DNA of 64,000 nt from Rhodobacteraceae bacterium Alg231-30 (GCA_900143615.1 FREU01000003.1:670237-734236); one strand, 5' to 3'; shown: positions 28,688 through 39,074, counted from the stretch's first letter. Numbers and translations are program-made. The notes: generated by a model from the letters alone, not told the origin.

Positions 28688-29785
28688 ATGTCGGGAATGA
28701 CGCAATCAGTTAATCCCGAAACGGGACGCACAGTGATCTCCGTCGACGCCATGGGTGGCGATCGTGGGCCGGCAGCAGTTGTTGCCGGCATTGCGCTGTC
28801 GGCCAAGAAGAACCCGGATATCGGGTTCATTCTGCATGGTCCTAGTAAAGAGCTCAAACGGCTGGTCGCCCGCAAGCGCGTCCTTGAAGGCCGCGTAGAA
28901 ATCAGAGATGCAACTGACGTTGTGTCTATGGATGACAAGCCCAGCCAAGTCATGCGCAACGGCAAGTCGACCTCTATGTGGTCGGCAGTCAATTCTGTGC
29001 GTGATGGCGAAGCGGATGTTTGTGTAAGCTGTGGGAACACCGGCGCATTGATGATGCTGTCCGTTGTTCGGCTACGTAAATTGCCGGGTGTGAACCGACC
29101 GGCGATTGCGGTGCTGTGGCCTTCTAAATCGTCTTTTGGGTTTAATATTATGTTGGACGTCGGGGCCGATATTCGGGCTGACGAAAACGACCTGCTGCAA
29201 TATGCTTTGATGGGCGCATCCTATGCGCGCAACGGCATGGAGCTTGAGCGCCCGCGTGTTGGCCTGCTGAACGTTGGCACCGAAGAACACAAGGGACGGC
29301 CTGAGCTAAAACTTGCGCATGAACTAATCGCGCAGAATGCCGAGATCGCAAATTTCGAATTTGTTGGCTTCGTCGAAGGCAACGACATCCCCGGAGATCG
29401 AGCGGATGTCATTGTGACAGACGGCTTTACAGGCAACGTCGCCCTAAAAACGGGTGAAGGCACAGCCAGTTTAATCGGATCTTTACTGCGTGAGGCCTTT
29501 AAATACTCTCCCCTCTCACGCCTAGCAGCGCTTATGGCCTATACCTCGCTCAATCGCCTGAGCAGACGTATTGATCCGCGTCGTGTGAATGGTGGTGTTT
29601 TCCTGGGCTTGAACGGCACAGTTGTCAAATCGCATGGGAGCTCTGACGAAACAGGCGTTTCCGCCGCTGTGAAACTCGCATTTAAATTGTCTCAGACAGG
29701 CTTTTCGCAAAAGCTTGCCGCTCGGGTTGCATCCGCTGTTTCCCTGCCGCAAGATGCCGTAAAGTCAATTGACGACGAACAATAG
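28688..29785 (+). CDS. plsX: Phosphate acyltransferase PlsX
   Basis: Transfers acyl chains from acyl-ACP to phosphate, giving acyl-phosphate for PlsY in phospholipid synthesis. The 365-residue protein has VISVDAMGGDRGP at the start, CVSCGNTGALMML, MLDVGADI, RPRVGLLNVGTEEHKG and DGFTGNVALKTGEG. The start is ATG 28688; ATG 28697 is also possible. It lies 21 bp after rpmF and 15 bp before fabH. Confidence 0.95.
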   Translation: MSGMTQSVNPETGRTVISVDAMGGDRGPAAVVAGIALSAKKNPDIGFILHGPSKELKRLVARKRVLEGRVEIRDATDVVSMDDKPSQVMRNGKSTSMWSAVNSVRDGEADVCVSCGNTGALMMLSVVRLRKLPGVNRPAIAVLWPSKSSFGFNIMLDVGADIRADENDLLQYALMGASYARNGMELERPRVGLLNVGTEEHKGRPELKLAHELIAQNAEIANFEFVGFVEGNDIPGDRADVIVTDGFTGNVALKTGEGTASLIGSLLREAFKYSPLSRLAALMAYTSLNRLSRRIDPRRVNGGVFLGLNGTVVKSHGSSDETGVSAAVKLAFKLSQTGFSQKLAARVASAVSLPQDAVKSIDDEQ

Positions 29786-29800
29786 CAAGGCATCAATAAT

Positions 29801-30775
29801 ATGACGACACGCGCCGTAGTGATTGGCGTTGGCCACTACCTGCCGGAACGGGTCGTTCCAAACTCCGAGTTCGAAAAAACACTCGAAACCTCGGATGAAT
29901 GGATTCGCACCCGATCGGGAATTGAACGTCGACACTTCGCGGCAGAGGATGAGACAACCTCTGACCTGGCAATGTTCGCTGCGCGCAAAGCCATCGAAAA
30001 TGCTGGTCTGGAACCCGACGACATCGATGCCATTGTTGTCGCAACCTCCACACCTGATCTGACCTTCCCTTCTGTGGCCACAATGGTTCAACAAAAACTA
30101 GGGATGACACGTGGATTTGGCTTTGATGTGCAAGCCGTTTGCGCAGGTTTCATCTATGCGCTTAGTACAGCCAATGCGCTCGTCGTTTCAGGCCAGGCCA
30201 AACGTGTCATGGTCATTGGCGCCGAAACGTTCAGCCGGATCATGGATTGGACGGACCGCGGCACCTGCGTTTTGTTTGGCGACGGTGCCGGAGCTCTGGT
30301 TTTAGAAGCGCAAGACAGCGCTGGCGACATCAGCGATCGCGGTGTGTTGTCTTCAGATCTCAATTCAGACGGGCGCTACCGCGACATGCTCTATGTCGAC
30401 GGCGGTGTGTCCACCACTGGGGATTCGGGCAAACTGCGTATGCAAGGCAATGCGTTGTTCCGCCAGGCCGTGGAAAAACTCAGCTCGACCGCAACCGCGG
30501 CGCTCGACAAAATCGGCCTCAACGATGACGCCGTCGATTGGATTGTTCCACATCAGGCCAATATTCGCATCATTCAGGGCACCGCCAAGAAACTTGGCAT
30601 CCCGATGGAACGGGTCATTGTGACCGTGCAGGACCACGGAAATACGTCCGCCGCCTCTATCCCGCTAGCCATGTCCGTGGGCGTTCAACAAGGCAAGATC
30701 AAAAAAGGCGATCTACTTGTTGCTGAAGCAATTGGCGGTGGTTTGGCCTGGGGGGCTGTCGTCTTGCGCTGGTAA
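29801..30775 (+). CDS. fabH: Beta-ketoacyl-ACP synthase III
   Basis: Starts fatty-acid synthesis by condensing acetyl-CoA with malonyl-ACP. The 324-residue protein carries the catalytic triad Cys114 (DVQAVCAGF), His251 (WIVPHQANIRI) and Asn281 (GNTSAAS). TRSGIERRHFAAED near 37-50 and LFGDGAGALVLEA are conserved. It lies in the plsX-fabH-ihfA operon. Confidence 0.96.
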   Translation: MTTRAVVIGVGHYLPERVVPNSEFEKTLETSDEWIRTRSGIERRHFAAEDETTSDLAMFAARKAIENAGLEPDDIDAIVVATSTPDLTFPSVATMVQQKLGMTRGFGFDVQAVCAGFIYALSTANALVVSGQAKRVMVIGAETFSRIMDWTDRGTCVLFGDGAGALVLEAQDSAGDISDRGVLSSDLNSDGRYRDMLYVDGGVSTTGDSGKLRMQGNALFRQAVEKLSSTATAALDKIGLNDDAVDWIVPHQANIRIIQGTAKKLGIPMERVIVTVQDHGNTSAASIPLAMSVGVQQGKIKKGDLLVAEAIGGGLAWGAVVLRW

Positions 30776-30840
30776 CGGCAGTAAAACTCCTAAACCATTG
30801 GCGAATATTAAAGATAATCGCAGCGCAACTCGGCTAGTCA

Positions 30841-30870
30841 TTGACTCATGTTTTGGCTTGCCCCTATGGT
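30841..30870 (+). promoter_or_regulatory. Probable ihfA promoter
   Basis: TTGACT, 18-bp spacer, TATGGT, 30 bp before the ihfA ATG, which has GAGGGGGG as a strong ribosome binding site. Confidence 0.4.
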
Positions 30871-30900
30871 TTTCAACAATGATGTAACGAGGGGGGACCA

Positions 30901-31203
30901 ATGACCGATAAAACTCTGACCCGCATGGATCTAAGCGAAGCCGTGTTCCGCGAAGTGGGCCTGTCCCGAAATGACTCCGCGCAATTGGTCGAGAGCGTTC
31001 TGGCTCATATGTCCGATGCTTTGGTCAAAGGCGAACAGGTCAAGATTTCGTCTTTTGGCACATTTAGCGTACGTGACAAGGCAGCACGCGTAGGCCGCAA
31101 TCCCAAAACCGGCGAAGAGGTTCCTATTAACCCACGCCGCGTTCTGACTTTCCGCCCGTCTCACTTGATGAAAGACCGGGTCGCAGCAGGCAACAAAAGC
31201 TAA
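30901..31203 (+). CDS. ihfA: Integration host factor alpha subunit
   Basis: DNA-bending nucleoid protein, heterodimer with IhfB. The 100-residue protein has the HU/IHF fold with [20 protein letters not shown] and the DNA-intercalating arm [20 protein letters not shown]. Length is typical of IhfA. The merR-type gene follows 15 bp later. Confidence 0.95.
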   Translation: MTDKTLTRMDLSEAVFREVGLSRNDSAQLVESVLAHMSDALVKGEQVKISSFGTFSVRDKAARVGRNPKTGEEVPINPRRVLTFRPSHLMKDRVAAGNKS

Positions 31204-31218
31204 ATCGGAGCATAGGCC

Positions 31219-32223
31219 ATGAGCAAGTCGCCCGACGCGTTTCGCACGATCAGCGAAGTCGCTGATTGGCTGGACACGCAAGCCCATGTCCTACGATTCT
31301 GGGAAAGCAAGTTTTCGCAAGTTAAGCCTATCAAACGGGCGGGTGGCAGACGCTACTACCGCCCGCAAGACATGCTGCTTTTAGGTGGCATCAAACACCT
31401 CCTGCATGACCAAGGCTTAACGATTAAGGGCGCACAACAGCTCTTGCGTGAAAAGGGCGTCAAGCATGTCTCGTCTTTATCACAAGCGTTGGACCCAGAC
31501 GGCTCGGATGACGTCTCGCTAAGTCTGGAAGAAAAACAGCCCGATCATTTGGTTAGCCAGCGCTCACTTCTGGACAAGGATTCAGAACCTGCGGATGTGG
31601 GAACAGAAAGTACGCCAGTTGAATCGCAACTCGAAACCACCTCAGAGCAGCAGATTTTCGAAGAGATCGCTATTCAACAGCTTTCCAAATCTGAAACGCC
31701 AGACTCATCTGAAGCACTAGAACCGGCCACAAAAGACATCGACGTTTCGGCTGAGCCTGAGGCACATGAAATTACTGACTCTCCCGAAGAGCAGCTTGAA
31801 GCCTCGGCCTCAGACGAAGAAACAGACACAGCGGAATCAGCTGAAGCGGTTCGAGAGAGCAAGAGTGGTTTAGACCAAACTCCGCTTACTTCCTCTGAAA
31901 CAGAAACTTTTGCACTAGAAGACGAACCGACAAATCCAACACCCCCGACGCCTGATCTATTCGCCCAAACTGGAGCGGAACACATCGCGTCGGAAATCCC
32001 CGCCGCGACACATGCCTCAGACCAGGAGGCCGTAGAAACCTCTGAGGATCCGGCAGAGCAGGAAGCGACCTTGGCGCCTGAAAACGTCGAACCTATCGAA
32101 GAGTTTCTCATCAGTCTGTCCAAATCGACCCACATTGAGGTGCAAGACCTTCCTCAAGCCGCAAAACTTGTGTCACGGCTGGACGCATTTTTCGAACGTG
32201 CGCAAGAAACTGATCGAGCGTGA
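31219..32223 (+). CDS. MerR-family protein with long acidic tail
   Basis: The 334-residue protein starts with a MerR winged helix-turn-helix ([20 protein letters not shown], then [20 protein letters not shown]), residues 1-85. From about residue 95 the sequence is strongly acidic and Ser/Thr/Glu-rich with low complexity ([14 protein letters not shown]-type runs) until a short conserved end ([16 protein letters not shown]). No effector domain is visible. The position after ihfA and before tRNA-Pro is conserved in Rhodobacteraceae. Confidence 0.87.
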   Translation: MSKSPDAFRTISEVADWLDTQAHVLRFWESKFSQVKPIKRAGGRRYYRPQDMLLLGGIKHLLHDQGLTIKGAQQLLREKGVKHVSSLSQALDPDGSDDVSLSLEEKQPDHLVSQRSLLDKDSEPADVGTESTPVESQLETTSEQQIFEEIAIQQLSKSETPDSSEALEPATKDIDVSAEPEAHEITDSPEEQLEASASDEETDTAESAEAVRESKSGLDQTPLTSSETETFALEDEPTNPTPPTPDLFAQTGAEHIASEIPAATHASDQEAVETSEDPAEQEATLAPENVEPIEEFLISLSKSTHIEVQDLPQAAKLVSRLDAFFERAQETDRA

Positions 32224-32281
32224 GAAAAGTTACTTTTTTGACTTGCCCCTGCCCCCAATTTCGTTATGAACAGCCCATCGT

Positions 32282-32358
32282 CGGGCTATGGCGCAGCCTG
32301 GTAGCGCGTCCGTCTGGGGGACGGAAGGTCGCAGGTTCGAGTCCTGCTAGCCCGACCA
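32282..32358 (+). tRNA. tRNA-Pro (GGG)
   Basis: A 77-nt tRNA with acceptor CGGGCTA/TAGCCCG, anticodon stem TCCGT/ACGGA and loop CTGGGGG, giving anticodon GGG, T-loop GGTTCGAGTCC, and encoded CCA (32356-32358). TTGCCC-16-TATGAA ends 12 bp upstream and is a plausible promoter. Confidence 0.97.
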
Positions 32359-32416
32359 TACAAAATCGCCCGTGTGCCGTAAGGCCCGGGCGTTTTGCAT
32401 ATCTGAGGGGTGCAAA

Positions 32417-33493
32417 ATGACTGGTGTTGTTCCAAGCCAAATCATTGAAAACATGTTGAGTTCCGGGGAAATCAAGACCTCTGAACCAACCGTAGATGGA
32501 CAAGTTCAACCCGCCTCACTGGACCTGCGTTTAGGCCATGTGGCGTATCGCGTACGCGCTAGTTTTCTTGCTGGCCATGGCCGCACAGTGACTGAGCGGT
32601 TGTCTGAATTTGAAATGCACCGCATCGATTTATCCGATGGTGCTGTGTTGGAAAAAGGCTGCGTCTACGTCGTGCCTTTGATGGAAAGCCTTGATCTTCC
32701 CGACACCATCCAAGCCGTCGCCAATGCCAAAAGCTCCACCGGACGGTTAGACCTTCTCACCCGAGCCATAACGGATGGGGGCACTGAGTTTGATCGCATC
32801 GCGCCGGGCTATTCGGGCCCGCTCTATGCCGAAATCTGCCCGCGATCTTTCTCGGTACTTGTACGCCCCGGAATGCGGCTCAATCAAATCAGATTTCGCG
32901 CAGGCCAGAGCGTCCTAACCGACGAAGACCTCCGTGTATTGCACCAGCGCAGCCCATTGGTAGATGGTGATGCCGTCATCAGCGACGGGCTTGGATTCTC
33001 GGTCGATCTACAACCTGAGAGCGGCACATTGGTGGGGTACCGCGCTAAACCACACACAGGCGTGATCGATCTTGAAAACATCGGACATTATGATCCTGCT
33101 GAATACTGGGAAGAACTCCACAGCTCAGATGGTAAGATCATTCTCGATCCGGGCGCATTCTATATTCTGGTGAGCCGTGAAGCCGTTCATATCCCCCCCG
33201 CCTATGCCGCTGAAATGGCACCGTTTCTGGCGATGGTTGGTGAATTTCGCGTGCATTACGCCGGCTTCTTTGATCCGGGGTTTGGCCATGACGCTGCTGG
33301 CGGTTCAGGATCGCGCGGGGTATTGGAAGTGCGCTGTCACGAAGCGCCATTTGTCCTAGAACACGGGCAAGTTGTCGGGCGTCTCGTCTATGAGCGGATG
33401 TCCGAGATTCCCGGGCAACTATATGGCTCCGGGATTTCTTCAAACTACCAAGGCCAAGGCCTAAAGCTCTCCAAGCACTTCAAAACAAGCTAG
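32417..33493 (+). CDS. dcd: 2'-deoxycytidine 5'-triphosphate deaminase, long form
   Basis: The 358-residue protein has two DCD-type beta-barrel halves: N-terminal VQPASLDLRLG, NAKSSTGRLDLLTRAITDGG, APGYSGPLYAEICPRSFSV, and a second module with AMVGEFRVHYAGFFDPGFGH and HGQVVGRLVYERMS. It is the double-length enzyme of alphaproteobacteria that makes dUTP from dCTP for dTMP synthesis. The ATG at 32417 follows GAGGGGTGCAAA, 58 bp after the tRNA. Confidence 0.88.
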   Translation: MTGVVPSQIIENMLSSGEIKTSEPTVDGQVQPASLDLRLGHVAYRVRASFLAGHGRTVTERLSEFEMHRIDLSDGAVLEKGCVYVVPLMESLDLPDTIQAVANAKSSTGRLDLLTRAITDGGTEFDRIAPGYSGPLYAEICPRSFSVLVRPGMRLNQIRFRAGQSVLTDEDLRVLHQRSPLVDGDAVISDGLGFSVDLQPESGTLVGYRAKPHTGVIDLENIGHYDPAEYWEELHSSDGKIILDPGAFYILVSREAVHIPPAYAAEMAPFLAMVGEFRVHYAGFFDPGFGHDAAGGSGSRGVLEVRCHEAPFVLEHGQVVGRLVYERMSEIPGQLYGSGISSNYQGQGLKLSKHFKTS

Positions 33494-33717
33494 AACTTCG
33501 ACATCTTCCGAGCCATACGCGCCGCTTGTTTGGCGCGTTTGCCATTGTTTTGGTTTGAGTGCTTTCTCTGGTTTGGCATTTGTGAATCATCACGGTCTTG
33601 GCCCTGCCCCCCAGTTTTGGGGCGCGACATTGCATTCACACCAGCGTTGACACCACGGCCAACAAGTTTCCGTATGATCATTTTAGCAATCATATTCACG
33701 AGTTGATTGGCGTTCAT
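33490..33717 (-). CDS. Small basic protein of unknown function
   Basis: The 75-residue product starts MNANQLVNMIAKMIIRKLVG and ends Lys/Arg-rich (NGKRAKQAARMARKMSKF). GGGAGGACGTC precedes the ATG, a good ribosome binding site. The stop overlaps the dcd stop by 4 bp on the opposite strand. The amphipathic N-terminus and basic tail suggest contact with membrane or nucleic acid; no family recognised. Confidence 0.65.
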   Translation of the reverse strand: MNANQLVNMIAKMIIRKLVGRGVNAGVNAMSRPKTGGQGQDRDDSQMPNQRKHSNQNNGKRAKQAARMARKMSKF

Positions 33718-33805
33718 GACGTCCTCCCACGCTGCACTTGCAGTATTCTAAATGAAAAATGCGCTCACATTATGGCTGCAATTTTTCCCAATCCTATCAT
33801 TGCTT

Positions 33806-34462
33806 TTAATCTTCAAACAACTCGGACTGACCTTCCAGACTTTCGTCTTCCTCATCTTCCGAACTCCCCAAGGCCATAACGCCGGGCGGTGGGCGGTTCT
33901 CCAAAAGGCCAGCGGCCCGCAATTCTTTCAACCCAGGAAGATCGCGCGCACTGGTTAGCCCAAAGTGGTCTAGAAATTCGGATGTCACCACAAATGTCAC
34001 TGGCCGCCCAGGTGTCATCTTACGACGCCCAAAGCGAATCCATTCCATTTCCAAGAGTTGATCCACCGTGCCACGACTGACGCTCACCCCGCGAATTTCT
34101 TCGATTTCAGCGCGTGTCACCGGTTGATGATACGCAATAATCGCCAGTGTTTCGATGGCCGCGCGGCTTAGCTTACGTGTCTCAACAGTTTCCTTCTGCA
34201 TCAGAAAGCTGAGGTCTGCTGCCGTGCGCATCGCCCAAGCATCCCCGACCTTGACCACATGCACGCCACGCCCCTCATATCGCTTACGCAGATGCACTAA
34301 GGCTTCGGCGGCATCACACCCATGCGGCATGCGGGCGTTTAGCTCTTTGATTGTCACCGGTTCTGCACTTGCAAACAGGATCGCTTCGCACATGCGCTCC
34401 TGCTCGGCAATGGGCGGCGCTTCAAACAGGCTTTCTTCTTTTTGTTCAATCTCTTCAGACAT
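33806..34462 (-). CDS. scpB: Segregation and condensation protein ScpB
   Basis: Kite subunit of the SMC-ScpA-ScpB condensin that organises the chromosome. The 218-residue protein has two winged-helix domains: ERMCEAILFASAEPVTIKEL and LSRAAIETLAIIAYHQPVTR-AEIEEIRGVSV, then GRPVTFVVTSEFLDHFGL. An acidic tail ends it. ATG 34462 overlaps the scpA stop by 8 bp; ATG 34471 is an alternative. Confidence 0.93.
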   Translation of the reverse strand: MSEEIEQKEESLFEAPPIAEQERMCEAILFASAEPVTIKELNARMPHGCDAAEALVHLRKRYEGRGVHVVKVGDAWAMRTAADLSFLMQKETVETRKLSRAAIETLAIIAYHQPVTRAEIEEIRGVSVSRGTVDQLLEMEWIRFGRRKMTPGRPVTFVVTSEFLDHFGLTSARDLPGLKELRAAGLLENRPPPGVMALGSSEDEEDESLEGQSELFED

Positions 34463-35252
34463 GGCCTTCATCTTTTCTGCGCAGCTGAATAGGCGCGAAC
34501 GTCTCTGACTGTCGAATTTCCACTTTGCCCTCTTTGGCAAGTTCAAGCGAGGCCGCAAAAGTCGCGGCAGTGGCCGAGCGGCGTTTGACCGGATCTTCTT
34601 CCCATCCCGTCGGCAGATAGCTCATAATGTCCGTCCACGTCCCGGAGAAACCAATAAGACCGCGCAGTCGAGCTAATGCCTCTTCCATGGTGAACACAGA
34701 CTCCCGATCCATCACAAAAGGACGGAATTCGTCGCGTGTGCGTAGGCGGGCATAGCCTTGCATCAAATCCAACAGCGTCGCGGTAAAGGTCACACGACGC
34801 ACGCGTTCGACACTCTCGGGAATGCCGCGTGCAAAGAAGTTTCGGCCAAGCCGATCTTGCGCCATCAGTTTTGCCGCCGCATCCCGCATTGCCTGTAGAC
34901 GCTCCAATTGAAACGCCAAATGCGCGGCCAGCTCCTCACCGGACGGCCCCTCTTCCGAAGGATCCGGCGGCAATAACAGCCGAGATTTAAGGAAAGCCAG
35001 CCAAGCCGCCATCACTAGATAATCTGCAGCCAACTCAATGCGCAGCGTCTTGGCGCGTTCTACAAACTCCAAATACTGACGTGCCAGTTGAAGAATGGAA
35101 ATCTTGCGCAAATCAACCTTTTGGGTGCGCGACAAAGTCAGTAAAAGATCCAACGGACCTTCAAACCCGTCAACATCCACGATCAACGCTTCCGCTGCCA
35201 ATCTCTCGGCAACTGATCTCTCTCGATCTTCTTCAAAAAGGTCTTCGGCCAT
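34455..35252 (-). CDS. scpA: Segregation and condensation protein ScpA
   Basis: Kleisin of the SMC condensin. The 265-residue protein has the kleisin N-terminus VDGFEGPLDLLLTLSRTQKV-DLRKISI, LAADYLVMAAWLAFLKSRLLL, and a C-terminal winged helix (VKRRSATAATFAASLELAKE). It lies 12 bp after nagZ and overlaps scpB. Confidence 0.95.
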   Translation of the reverse strand: MAEDLFEEDRERSVAERLAAEALIVDVDGFEGPLDLLLTLSRTQKVDLRKISILQLARQYLEFVERAKTLRIELAADYLVMAAWLAFLKSRLLLPPDPSEEGPSGEELAAHLAFQLERLQAMRDAAAKLMAQDRLGRNFFARGIPESVERVRRVTFTATLLDLMQGYARLRTRDEFRPFVMDRESVFTMEEALARLRGLIGFSGTWTDIMSYLPTGWEEDPVKRRSATAATFAASLELAKEGKVEIRQSETFAPIQLRRKDEGHV

Positions 35253-35264
35253 GCCCCCGCCCGC

Positions 35265-36248
35265 TCAGAACGCTTTAAGTTCCGCAGACAAGGCCTGAAT
35301 GTCAACAGCCTCGGGAGTGCGTCGCGCCGCAAGTACCTCTTGTGCACGTCTTTGACCAACCTCTGACAAGGTTCCGCTCACCTCTGCAACAGATTGCATT
35401 TCGTCCATGTTGCCATTGCAGTGCAATACAACATCACACCCGGCGGCTAAGGACGCAACTGAGCGGTCAGCGATTGTGCCAGACAGGGCTTGCATGGAAA
35501 TATCATCCGTCATGATCAACCCGTCAAAGCCGATTTTGTCGCGGATCAACTGCATCATTTTGGGCGAGGTTGTCGCCGGAGCTGCATCCAAGGCTTCGTA
35601 GACAATGTGCGCGGTCATGCCCATTGGAAGATCGTTGAGCGCCGCAAAAGGCGCGAAATCTACTTCCAGGTCGTGTTCCGATGCGGTGACACGCGGCAAA
35701 TCATGGTGGCTGTCCACCAATGCGCGTCCATGGCCAGGAATATGCTTTGCCACCGGCAATACGCCACCCTGCAACAAACCATCCGCCATTGCGCGGCCCA
35801 GTTGGGACACAACTTCTGCATCAAACCCATAACAGCGATTTTTCAGAAACGCGTGGGTCTCAGGATGGGCCACATCGACCATCGGAGCGCAATTGGCATC
35901 AACACCAACCGCACGCAGCTCATGTGCAATAATGCGGCCCCGCAAATACATCACACGCGCCGCATCTGCGCCGACCTGCGCAATATGATCAAGCGGTGGT
36001 AAAAAGTTGGTCGCAAGCGGCGCACGCAGTCGTTGCACACGGCCGCCCTCTTGATCGATCAAAATCGGGGCATCGTATCCGACACTATCGCGTAGGTCTT
36101 TGCAAAGTGAGCGGATTTGCGGGGCGGTCTCGACATTGCGCCCAAACAAGATGAACGCAAACGGCCGAACCTTGGCGAAAAACGCACGTTCCTGCGCGCT
36201 CAGAACAAGGCCAGAACAGCCAAAAATTGTCGCTCCAAATTGACTCAC
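35265..36248 (-). CDS. nagZ: Beta-N-acetylglucosaminidase NagZ
   Basis: Glycoside hydrolase family 3, removes GlcNAc from anhydro-muropeptides in wall recycling; cytoplasmic. The 327-residue protein has GATIFGCSGLVLSAQE, LIDQEGGRVQRLR, the catalytic His loop AKHIPGHGRALVDSHHDLP and the nucleophile Asp in IMTDDISMQAL. The GTG start at 36248 overlaps the SPOR gene stop by 4 bp (GTGA); an upstream in-frame TTG is less likely. The product feeds the step handled by AnmK. Confidence 0.94.
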   Translation of the reverse strand: MSQFGATIFGCSGLVLSAQERAFFAKVRPFAFILFGRNVETAPQIRSLCKDLRDSVGYDAPILIDQEGGRVQRLRAPLATNFLPPLDHIAQVGADAARVMYLRGRIIAHELRAVGVDANCAPMVDVAHPETHAFLKNRCYGFDAEVVSQLGRAMADGLLQGGVLPVAKHIPGHGRALVDSHHDLPRVTASEHDLEVDFAPFAALNDLPMGMTAHIVYEALDAAPATTSPKMMQLIRDKIGFDGLIMTDDISMQALSGTIADRSVASLAAGCDVVLHCNGNMDEMQSVAEVSGTLSEVGQRRAQEVLAARRTPEAVDIQALSAELKAF

Positions 36249-37246
36249 CGTGTGGTCACCGGAATACAATCCGCATTTTCAGCTTTCAAAGCCGAGCACA
36301 AACGGCGCGCATCGCTCACGTCGCTGAATCCCATGGCCCGCAATCGATAAAACACGCGTCCGCCGCTGCTTGCCTTCTGAATCACTCGTATTTTCTGGTC
36401 TAAATACGTATCAAACCGCGCCAGTAGCTTATCCCATTCTGCCGCTGCGATCTCAGGGCTTGCATATGCACCAAGCTGCACCATGCGCGTACCTGAAGGG
36501 ATTTCGCCATCCTCAACGGCCTTGGGCGCCACCGCAATTGTGGCCGTCGGATCAACTGACGCCAGTGTCACATTTTCAGCAAGCCCCACAGGACGCACCA
36601 CAGGTCGCAACGAGCGTTTTATGCCACCAGTCACGGCAGGTACGACGGTTGCTTCATTTGCAATGACATCACTGACAGCTGCGTCAACTGCCAAAGCTGC
36701 AACTTGAGTTTCCTCTTCAGCAACGGTGTTTTCGGACAGAGGTTGCGCTCCGGCTGCAAGCTGGGCCGCAAGTTCTTCCACCGACAAAGGTGACCCTTCG
36801 GCAAGCGGTGGTGGGGCAACAATGGCCTCTACTTGATTGTCAGGGATCTCTGTAAGATTTTCCGCTGTCACAACGGCCTGATTTGACTGCAACGCAATTT
36901 GGGTCACGACCGCATCCTCGGATCGCAACGCAATGGGCGGAGGCGCCACTATTAATTGATCGGCAGGTTTACCCGCGCTCCCAACAGCCGCAACCGTATT
37001 TACAGATAACCCTTGATGCCGTGCTTGCGATCCACCTGGATCGTCGGGCTGCACCCGCATCGGACCTTCCAGCGAGAGCACAACTGGCACGCCGCTCACG
37101 TCGCGCTTGAGGATCTGGTATCCCCAGAAACACCCACCGGCAACAAGCCCGATTGATACAATCGCGCCTGCCCAATTTACTAGACCACTTACGATCTTGG
37201 GTTCTGGGTGACCTTCACCAGAATACCCCATGGGACTCTCTGCCAT
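36245..37246 (-). CDS. SPOR-domain inner-membrane protein
   Basis: The 333-residue protein has one transmembrane helix near 22-43 (LVNWAGAIVSIGLVAGGCFW), a long Ala/Val/Glu-rich periplasmic linker, and a C-terminal SPOR domain (SGTRMVQLGAYASPEIAAAE, then YRLRAMGFSDVSDARRLCSA) that binds denuded glycan at the septum. It sits between argS and nagZ, as in other Rhodobacterales. It resembles FtsN-like or DedD-like division proteins. Confidence 0.9.
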   Translation of the reverse strand: MAESPMGYSGEGHPEPKIVSGLVNWAGAIVSIGLVAGGCFWGYQILKRDVSGVPVVLSLEGPMRVQPDDPGGSQARHQGLSVNTVAAVGSAGKPADQLIVAPPPIALRSEDAVVTQIALQSNQAVVTAENLTEIPDNQVEAIVAPPPLAEGSPLSVEELAAQLAAGAQPLSENTVAEEETQVAALAVDAAVSDVIANEATVVPAVTGGIKRSLRPVVRPVGLAENVTLASVDPTATIAVAPKAVEDGEIPSGTRMVQLGAYASPEIAAAEWDKLLARFDTYLDQKIRVIQKASSGGRVFYRLRAMGFSDVSDARRLCSALKAENADCIPVTTR

Positions 37247-37325
37247 TATCGCCTCACTGCCGCGCGGCGATTTTGGTCGCCGGGGTTGCCTTGCCTATGC
37301 CTACAACCCCAGCGACGCGCAGTTT

Positions 37326-39074
37326 TTACCGCATCTCTTCAGCCGGAGTTACACCAAGAATACCAAGACCCGCAGAAATAACAACGGCCACCGCACGCGC
37401 TAGCGCAATTTTTGCCTGACTTGTGGCGACATTGTCCTCCTGGATGAAGCGCAGCGAGCCATCGTCGTTGCCGCGGTTCCAGAGCGAGTGCAATTCACTT
37501 GCCAAATCATAGAGATAGAAGGCAACGCGATGTGGCTCATTGCTGCGCGCAGCGATTTCCACCAGACGCGGCCACTCTGCCAACTTCTTGGCGACTCCCA
37601 ACTCTGCCTCGTGGTCAAGTTGGCTAAGATCCGCACGGGATAGAGTTTCATCATCCACTGCGATGCCAGCCTCAGCTGCTTTACGTAGCACCGAACACAC
37701 CCGTGCATGCGCATATTGCACATAAAAAACAGGGTTGTCCTTGGATTGCTCCAACACCTTTTCAAAGTCAAAGTCGAGCGGCGCATCGTTGCGGCGCGTT
37801 AGCATCACAAAGCGGGTAACATCTGGGCCAACCTGCTCGAGCACGTCACGCAGGGTAATAAACGTCCCTGCCCGCTTGGACATTTTGAACGGTTCACCGT
37901 TTTTGAACAGCTTCACAAGCTGGGTTAGCTTGATGTCAAAATGCACGCGTTTTTCGTGGTCCAGCGCGGCCACAATGGCCTTCATCCGCTTTACATAGCC
38001 ACCGTGATCTGCGCCAAAGACGTCGATAATCACGTCAAATCCGCGTTTCACCTTGTCATAATGATAGGCAAGATCAGGCGCAAAATAGGTCCAGCCTCCG
38101 TCTGATTTTTGCACAGGGCGATCAACGTCATCGCCATATTCGGTTGCTTTGAACAACACTTGCTCGCGCGGCTCCCATCCATCGGGCTCTTTACCCTTTG
38201 GAGGTTCCAGCACGCCACGATAGACCAACCCCATTTCTTTGAGTTCTTCGAGGGTCTTCTCGATCTTGCCGCTAGAATAATAGGACCGCTCAGAGGTCCA
38301 GACCTGCATGTTGACGTTCAACAAGGCGAGATCTTCACGAATCTGACGCAGCATTTCATCAATTGTATAGTCGCGGAACTCTTCAAGCCACTCGGATTCG
38401 GGCTTGTCGATCATGCCGTCGCCAAATTTTTCTTTCAGCGCTTCCCCGACTGGCACAAGGTAATCACCTGGGTAAAGCCCCTCTTTGACAACAAACTCAA
38501 GCCCGTTTGCTTCGCGGTAACGCTCATAGGCAGAGCGTGCGAGAACATCAACCTGCGCGCCGGCGTCGTTGACCCAATATTCGCGTGTCACGCCATAGCC
38601 TGCGTATTCCAGCAATCCCGCCAACGCGTCGCCAAACACCGCACCACGGCAATGACCGACATGCAAAGGGCCTGTCGGGTTGGCCGAAACATATTCTACG
38701 TTGGCCGTGCGGCCCTCGCCCATGTCGGACTGGCCGTATTCTGCACCGTTCACCAATGCAACTTTGACAATCCCCTGCCAAGCCTCTGGTGACAAACGTA
38801 GGTTTAGAAAGCCCGGTCCCGCGACCTCAGCCGTGATCACACGATCATCTTCAGTCAGCTTTGCGGACAAAGCTTCGGCTATATCTCGGGGTTTCATCTT
38901 GGCTGGTTTGGCCAATACCATTGCCGCATTGGTTGCCATGTCGCCATGGGCTGCGTCGCGTGGTGGCTCTACAGCCACATTTTTGAATTCGAGACCTTCT
39001 GGCAACGTGCCCTCGGTCTGCATGTTCTCAAGCGCGCTAATTACCAATGCGCGCATCTCCGTAAAGAGGTTCAT
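37326..39074 (-). CDS. argS: Arginyl-tRNA synthetase
   Basis: Charges tRNA-Arg. The 582-residue class I enzyme has an N-terminal additional domain, the HIGH motif [30 protein letters not shown], the KMSKS-type [13 protein letters not shown] and a helical DALR anticodon-binding domain at the end. It lies 79 bp before the SPOR gene on the same strand. Confidence 0.97.
   Translation of the reverse strand: MNLFTEMRALVISALENMQTEGTLPEGLEFKNVAVEPPRDAAHGDMATNAAMVLAKPAKMKPRDIAEALSAKLTEDDRVITAEVAGPGFLNLRLSPEAWQGIVKVALVNGAEYGQSDMGEGRTANVEYVSANPTGPLHVGHCRGAVFGDALAGLLEYAGYGVTREYWVNDAGAQVDVLARSAYERYREANGLEFVVKEGLYPGDYLVPVGEALKEKFGDGMIDKPESEWLEEFRDYTIDEMLRQIREDLALLNVNMQVWTSERSYYSSGKIEKTLEELKEMGLVYRGVLEPPKGKEPDGWEPREQVLFKATEYGDDVDRPVQKSDGGWTYFAPDLAYHYDKVKRGFDVIIDVFGADHGGYVKRMKAIVAALDHEKRVHFDIKLTQLVKLFKNGEPFKMSKRAGTFITLRDVLEQVGPDVTRFVMLTRRNDAPLDFDFEKVLEQSKDNPVFYVQYAHARVCSVLRKAAEAGIAVDDETLSRADLSQLDHEAELGVAKKLAEWPRLVEIAARSNEPHRVAFYLYDLASELHSLWNRGNDDGSLRFIQEDNVATSQAKIALARAVAVVISAGLGILGVTPAEEMR

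Noticed and set aside
32282-32358. tRNA-Pro as an integration site
   Set aside because: No integrase or repeated tRNA 3' end follows; dcd comes directly after it.
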